From CAZFLY01 sp964519995 (GTDB lineage: Bacteria > Planctomycetota > Phycisphaerae > Sedimentisphaerales > Anaerobacaceae): DNA of 36,360 bases. Position numbers and translations under genes: made by a program. Each line of letters starts with the position of its first letter. The first letter of the stretch is position 1. The stretch lies in NCBI GenBank assembly GCA_964519995.1, contig CAZFLY010000028.1, positions 1-36,360 on the forward strand. The letters are read 5' to 3'. This document shows, piece after piece, positions 32,165 through 36,360 of this stretch. The notes beneath the pieces are model-generated. The model made no database searches. It was not told where the DNA came from and saw only the letters and a list, made by a program, of their open reading frames with translations.

Positions 32165-32637
32165 CTTCTCCGCCGAATGCACAAATGACGCCAGCCGTCA
32201 ATATGTAAAATGCCTAAAAGATATTCTATCCGTTGACTACCCACAATATCTTTTTGCTCAAAAACTGTGCATTTTTGCTCATTCTTGCTAAGGAAATGCG
32301 CATTTCTGCGAATTTTTTGCAATTTTCTGTTAGTTTTTCAATCCAGTAAGAAATCCTTCTAATTATAAGCGAGGAAAATACTTTAAAAAAACAATTCATA
32401 AAAAATCCCAAAAAACTAATTGTCCAATGTCGGCGGCGTGGCAGCCTACGAATTTTAATTTTTGGACTTTCGCAAACAAATGCGCTTAGGCAGACAAACT
32501 CAGATGACAGTTGTTATCTAAAGAGGCGTTTGCTGACAAGGGTTTACAAATAAAGACAGTCTATCTTACCGAGTATCAAGTATCCCAGTATGGGCACTTT
32601 GGTAAATGGCTGTGTAATCTTTTCTATTTTTTTATCC

Positions 32638-32666
32638 TTGACAATTTCAAATCTTATTAGTTAAAT
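32638..32666 (+). promoter_or_regulatory. Sigma-70-like promoter of the response-regulator gene
   Basis: TTGACA (32638-32643), a 17-base spacer and TTAAAT (32661-32666). Transcription would begin about 60 bases before the response-regulator start and may continue into the HDOD kinase gene. Confidence 0.65.
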
Positions 32667-32731
32667 TGGGTCGAGAAGGCAACCTGGAATGCCTGATGTC
32701 AAATGGAGTTGGCTGAGAAATTAAGGAAGGG

Positions 32732-33304
32732 ATGAGAATGAAGGATCTATTTACCACCGGCGAAGCCGCCGAGGTCTGCAGGGTAAGTCAGCAAACAATC
32801 ATTCGGTGCTTTGATGCCGGTCGGCTGCAGGGTTTTCGTGTTCCCGGCTCAAAATTCCGCAGGATTCCACGTCAAAATCTGGTCAGGTTCATGAAGGAGA
32901 ACAGCATCCCGCTGGATAACCTCGAGTCGGGCAGAAAGAAGGTACTTGTTGTTGACGATGACGCCGAAATAGTTGAGCTTATATCTGACATCCTTACGCG
33001 GGACGGCCGATTTGAAGTTGAAACGGCATCCAGTGGCTATGAAGCTGGTATAGCAACTCAGCAGTTTCACCCCGATTTGATTCTACTTGACTATATGCTG
33101 CCGGATGTGAATGGAAACGTTGTGTGTCAGACAATAAAGAAGAATCCCGAGTTTGAAAACACAAAGGTCATCATCGTAAGCGGCGTTATAAAACAGGACG
33201 AGATTGACCAGCTACTAAAGTCTGGTGCCGAGGGCTTTATCAGGAAGCCATTTAGTGTTATGGAGCTTACTGACGCGATTAGCACAACCCTGCAAATGAG
33301 ATAA
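32732..33304 (+). CDS. Response regulator with N-terminal excisionase/MerR-like HTH
   Basis: The 190-residue protein has an inverted order: a DNA-binding helix-turn-helix of the excisionase/BldC type first (residues 5-55: LFTTGEAAEVCRVSQQTIIR, RLQGFRVPGSKFRRIPRQNL), then a receiver domain (68-188). In the receiver D75 and D76 form the acidic pocket, D120 in LILLDYMLPD is the phosphate acceptor, S150 and K172 (RKPF) complete the switch. An alternative start at 32738 would remove two residues and gives better spacing from the AAGGAAGGG site. The HDOD kinase 97 bases downstream is the likely partner. The HTH-first order is seen in planctomycetes and other phyla. Confidence 0.9.
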   Translation: MRMKDLFTTGEAAEVCRVSQQTIIRCFDAGRLQGFRVPGSKFRRIPRQNLVRFMKENSIPLDNLESGRKKVLVVDDDAEIVELISDILTRDGRFEVETASSGYEAGIATQQFHPDLILLDYMLPDVNGNVVCQTIKKNPEFENTKVIIVSGVIKQDEIDQLLKSGAEGFIRKPFSVMELTDAISTTLQMR

Positions 33305-33401
33305 CACGACACCACGATAGTCGGGACCTTATTGCCTATTTCGCACGAAAGTCAAATCTTTCCGGAGATGGGTCTGAACAGCCCAGCAATAAGATTACTG
33401 C

Positions 33402-35645
33402 ATGGCACAGGAAGCCGCCGACATTGGAAATGCTCGAAGGATAGAACTGGCCATTGGTCAGCTCGATTCGCTTTCAACCCTGCCTTGCGTTGCACTACAG
33501 GTTTTTTTCGAGCTTTTGCGACCGCAATTTTCATCCGTGGCCTTGGCTGATGTGATTGAGTCAGACCCGGCCTTATGTGCGAAGTTTCTTTCACTTTTGT
33601 ATCAGCATCACGTTGACCTTGTGGACGAACAATTTTCGCTCCACAGAGCTCTTGATAGGTTATCCCCACAACTGCTGCGGGATACGGCCTTATCGGTTAG
33701 GGTTAATGGCCTATCCGAACTTGAGCTTGTTCCAGGTGATACAACGACCATGACCAGAAAAGGTCTATTGCTTCATAGTCTTGCTGTTGCGTTCTGCGCC
33801 AGAGAGCTCGCTGAAATTACATCGAGTCGAATTGACGCACAGTTGGCTTATCTGGCTGGTCTGCTGCACGATATTGGAAAACTGGCGCTCGAGCAGGTGA
33901 TGCCGAGAAGCTTTGCCCTTATCGCAGAAGAGGCAGAATCCTTAAAAAGCAGCTTTTGCATCGTTGAACAGGGTCATCTTGGCGTTGATCATTCTATCCT
34001 TGGCAAGAACCTTGCGCGGCGGTGGCACCTGCCGGAGGCTGTAACCATGGCCATCTGGCTACATCACAGTGACAGCGCCATTATTGCACAGATGGTTTCT
34101 GAGGCAAGGATAGCTCGACTCGTCCAATCCGCAGACGCCATAGCTCGTCAATCCGGCATCGGTCTTTCCGGCAGTTTTGATACACCTGACTCGACAGAGC
34201 AGATTGCTCAAACGCTACAAATAGACGTAGAGCAACTTGAGCAAATCCAACAAAAGCTACCTGAAAAAGTTCAAGAACGGTCAAGGATTCTGGGCTTGCA
34301 TTTGCCGAATACTGCAACACGCTATTGTAGAACAGCTCATAAGGTCGCTGAGGATTTTGCCCGTAAACATACAGCAGTATATTTGCAAAATCAGAAGTTA
34401 CAAAGTGCTTCGAGTCATCTGGATTTTCTGACGGATTTCCTGCTCAATATAGATGCAAGCACAGCAGCAATAGATATTGCAGAGGATTTTGCTGTTCGTT
34501 GGCAAAGATTCTATCAGACTGGTGCGGTTTGTCTTTACTTTGCTGGATTGGACAGCCAGCATTCTGTAGAAGCTGTCGTTGTAGAGAGCCTTGGGCAAAG
34601 TACAAGGGTCATATTTGATATTCCTGAGGATTCAGCACCGATACCAAAGCCTATTGCAAGAAGTTTTGCGGTTGTAAATGCTCATGACTATGTAGATTGG
34701 TTGTTTGAGCAACTTGAGGTTGATTTTGACGTTGGCCGGAGTAAATTAATGCCGCTGCTTTCCGGGGGCAGGGCTGTGGGAGTAATTGTTTTTGAGCTTC
34801 ACTATCCGGCAGATGCGGAGCTTTTCGGGGAGAAATTTAGAATAAGTACTTCGATTGCCGGGGCTGTTTTGGATAATGCGTTATCTCGGCGAAGGCAGGA
34901 ACGTCTGGCGGAACAGTTCGCGCAGCTTATTTCCAGGACTTCAAGCACGCCATCACGAAGTGTTACAGACACTTCATTTGATGCATTGGCTGAGATGGCG
35001 GCCGGGGTGGCGCATGAACTAAACAATCCATTGTCGGTGATATCGGGGCGAGCACAGTTGCTGGCTAAGGTTGAGACAGACCAGGATAAAGCGCAACGGC
35101 TGGAACAGATTCAAGAAAATGTTGATGAGGTTTCTGCGATTATCGAGGACCTGATGAGCTTTGCCCAGCCGCTACCGCCAAGGTCAACTCTCACAGATAT
35201 CAGGCAAATTATTGATGAGGCCGTGCAATTAGCCAGCCAGAAAACGGGCATGACAGATGTAAATTTCCAAATTGATGTTGCCGCAGACGTCACAAATGTT
35301 TTTGTGGACTCTGCTCAGATTGCATCAGCATTGGCAAACATTATCTCCAACTCCATAGAATCATATTCGGATGAGGTCGGCCCAGTAAACATTACTGTAT
35401 GTAGTGAAACCGGTGACAGTGTAAGACTTCGGATAACGGATCTCGGCTGTGGAATGGATGCAGAAACCCTCCGCAGGGTCACCTATCCATTTTTCTCCGC
35501 TAAACCTGCAGGTCGAAAAAGAGGAATGGGCTTGGCTTATGCTCAGCGATTTGTTCGATTGAATAAGGGCTCGCTTCAAATAACAAGTGAAGCTGGTAAT
35601 GGAACAACCGTAACAATCAGGCTGCCCAGCAGACAAATCTCATAG
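33402..35645 (+). CDS. HDOD-domain sensor histidine kinase
   Basis: This 747-residue soluble protein combines three parts. An HDOD/HD domain occupies about 15-290 (LPCVALQVFFELL, LLHDIGKLALEQV with H156-D157, and AIWLHHSD). A GAF-like central region lies at about 330-510. The histidine kinase core has the H-box VAHELNNPLSVISG with H538, N-box NIISNSIESY, G1 DLGCGMD, G2 KRGMGLAYAQRF and GNGTTVTIRLP. It has no transmembrane helix, so it senses a cytoplasmic signal. The ATG has a poor ribosome site. It presumably phosphorylates the HTH-receiver protein just upstream, and the PAS protein downstream may belong to the same network. Confidence 0.92.
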   Translation: MAQEAADIGNARRIELAIGQLDSLSTLPCVALQVFFELLRPQFSSVALADVIESDPALCAKFLSLLYQHHVDLVDEQFSLHRALDRLSPQLLRDTALSVRVNGLSELELVPGDTTTMTRKGLLLHSLAVAFCARELAEITSSRIDAQLAYLAGLLHDIGKLALEQVMPRSFALIAEEAESLKSSFCIVEQGHLGVDHSILGKNLARRWHLPEAVTMAIWLHHSDSAIIAQMVSEARIARLVQSADAIARQSGIGLSGSFDTPDSTEQIAQTLQIDVEQLEQIQQKLPEKVQERSRILGLHLPNTATRYCRTAHKVAEDFARKHTAVYLQNQKLQSASSHLDFLTDFLLNIDASTAAIDIAEDFAVRWQRFYQTGAVCLYFAGLDSQHSVEAVVVESLGQSTRVIFDIPEDSAPIPKPIARSFAVVNAHDYVDWLFEQLEVDFDVGRSKLMPLLSGGRAVGVIVFELHYPADAELFGEKFRISTSIAGAVLDNALSRRRQERLAEQFAQLISRTSSTPSRSVTDTSFDALAEMAAGVAHELNNPLSVISGRAQLLAKVETDQDKAQRLEQIQENVDEVSAIIEDLMSFAQPLPPRSTLTDIRQIIDEAVQLASQKTGMTDVNFQIDVAADVTNVFVDSAQIASALANIISNSIESYSDEVGPVNITVCSETGDSVRLRITDLGCGMDAETLRRVTYPFFSAKPAGRKRGMGLAYAQRFVRLNKGSLQITSEAGNGTTVTIRLPSRQIS

Positions 35646-35727
35646 CCAAAGATTATCACCATATATCAGGAAAATCAGACTTACAAAGCGAGGAGGCTTT
35701 CCATCCCATTGCATACTGCGTATTTTC

Positions 35728-35767
35728 TTGACTTATTTAGTGAAAATTGATATTTTATTGATATAAT
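35728..35767 (+). promoter_or_regulatory. Possible promoter of the PAS-protein gene
   Basis: TTGACT (35728-35733) with TATTTT 17 bases on, and a perfect TATAAT at 35762-35767 without a good -35. One of the two probably serves the gene starting at 35863. Confidence 0.4.
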
Positions 35768-35862
35768 TGATCCGAATGTTCGTATAAAGTATTTTTAAGC
35801 GTTGCTCCGAACACCGATAGATGAATGGTCTGTGGGTGTTAATCGGAGGGGCAGAGAACATA

Positions 35863-36360
35863 ATGCGAGATGAGCGGGAAAGCAAATCTGAATTGCTTAA
35901 ACAGTTGGGGGAATTGCGAAATCGGATTGAGAAACTTGAGAATTCGATAAAACAGATAAGCAAATCTGAAAAGAAGTGGCGGAACCTCGTAGAGAGCTTG
36001 CCTGATATTGTTATGATTGTTGACCGCCAAGGCAAACTTTTATTTATCAATCACACCGTCCAAGGCATTACGCCAGAACAAGCAATTGGAAATAGCATTT
36101 ACAACTACATTCTACCTGAGCATCACAGCCGAATGAGGGAATCTCTCGAGCGGGTCTTTCAAACCGGCACCAGTGACAATTATGAACTTGCCGGTGCCGG
36201 ACCTAACGGCAGCACCGCCTGGTACGACATTCGCATTGGGCCTATCAAGGAGGACCAAAAGGTAGTAGCTGCCAGCATAATTACAAGAGATATTACTGAT
36301 CTCAAGAAGGCCAGTGAAGCGTTGCGGGAATCGGAGAAGCGTTACCGCATGCTCTATGAC
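35863..36360 (+). CDS. PAS-domain signalling protein, 5' part (probable sensor kinase)
   Basis: The frame runs from ATG 35863 to the window end (166 codons, no stop), with GGAGGGG about 11 bases upstream; an in-frame ATG at 35821 would add 14 residues. Residues 1-40 form a coiled coil (SELLKQLGELRNRIEKLENS). A PAS domain follows (about 45-160): WRNLVESLPDIVMIVDRQGK, LFINHTVQGITPEQAIG, and the PAC end AASIITRDITDLKKASEAL. The last residues SEKRYRMLYD begin a second PAS. Tandem PAS domains of this kind lead usually into a histidine kinase or diguanylate cyclase; the output domain is outside the window. Confidence 0.85.
   Translation, partial: MRDERESKSELLKQLGELRNRIEKLENSIKQISKSEKKWRNLVESLPDIVMIVDRQGKLLFINHTVQGITPEQAIGNSIYNYILPEHHSRMRESLERVFQTGTSDNYELAGAGPNGSTAWYDIRIGPIKEDQKVVAASIITRDITDLKKASEALRESEKRYRMLYD

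Overview
The window looks like chromosomal DNA of an uncultured planctomycete, most likely class Phycisphaerae (Sedimentisphaerales-like). This rests on three things: the C-terminal duplicated dockerin-like repeat of the first protein, the ECF sigma / membrane anti-sigma-like pair, and many short intergenic repeats. It is an inference from gene style; there is no rRNA in the window.

Layout. 1-308 is the 3' end of a secreted repeat protein with a strong terminator. 409-10968 is a leftward tetrapyrrole cluster that encodes most of the siroheme-dependent (Ahb) heme route: hemA, an unexpected zinc-finger/pRiA4b ORF-3-like gene, hemC, a cobA-hemD fusion, ahbC, hemB, then (after about 1.5 kb holding a decayed hemB fragment and two small membrane genes) ahbD and an ahbA-ahbB fusion. 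HemA, HemB, HemC and HemD make uroporphyrinogen III, CobA methylates it to precorrin-2, and AhbAB, AhbC and AhbD take siroheme to heme. hemL and a precorrin-2 dehydrogenase/ferrochelatase are not in the window. 11077-11437, in the hemA leader, is bounded by perfect 11-bp inverted repeats.

11466-15522 holds an MscS-type channel with a long coiled coil, a 26-residue lipopeptide, a zinc-ribbon/PH-domain membrane protein, and a three-gene operon of two related small membrane proteins plus an XRE repressor, with an operator-like promoter. 15523-16619 is AT-rich and gene-poor. 16620-18524 is a small lysine-rich protein ending in GGPI followed by a large, unfamiliar papain/C39-like cysteine peptidase. 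18657-28000 is mostly housekeeping: der, cstA, the c-di-AMP synthase gene dacA/cdaA with its YbbR partner (behind a consensus promoter), an ECF sigma with a membrane partner, purC and a small cupin.

28471-31431 is a leftward cassette of an OLD-family ATPase/TOPRIM nuclease, a KTSC-domain protein and an HNH nuclease; this is the best candidate for an undescribed defence-like set. Its upstream 1.3 kb is made of decayed repeats and gene fragments. 32732-36360 is a signalling cluster: a response regulator with an N-terminal HTH, an HDOD-histidine kinase, and the start of a PAS protein.

A recurring theme is short repeats that have entered genes: one lies inside hemC, one supplies the end of ahbC, and one supplies the last residues and stop of the HNH gene.
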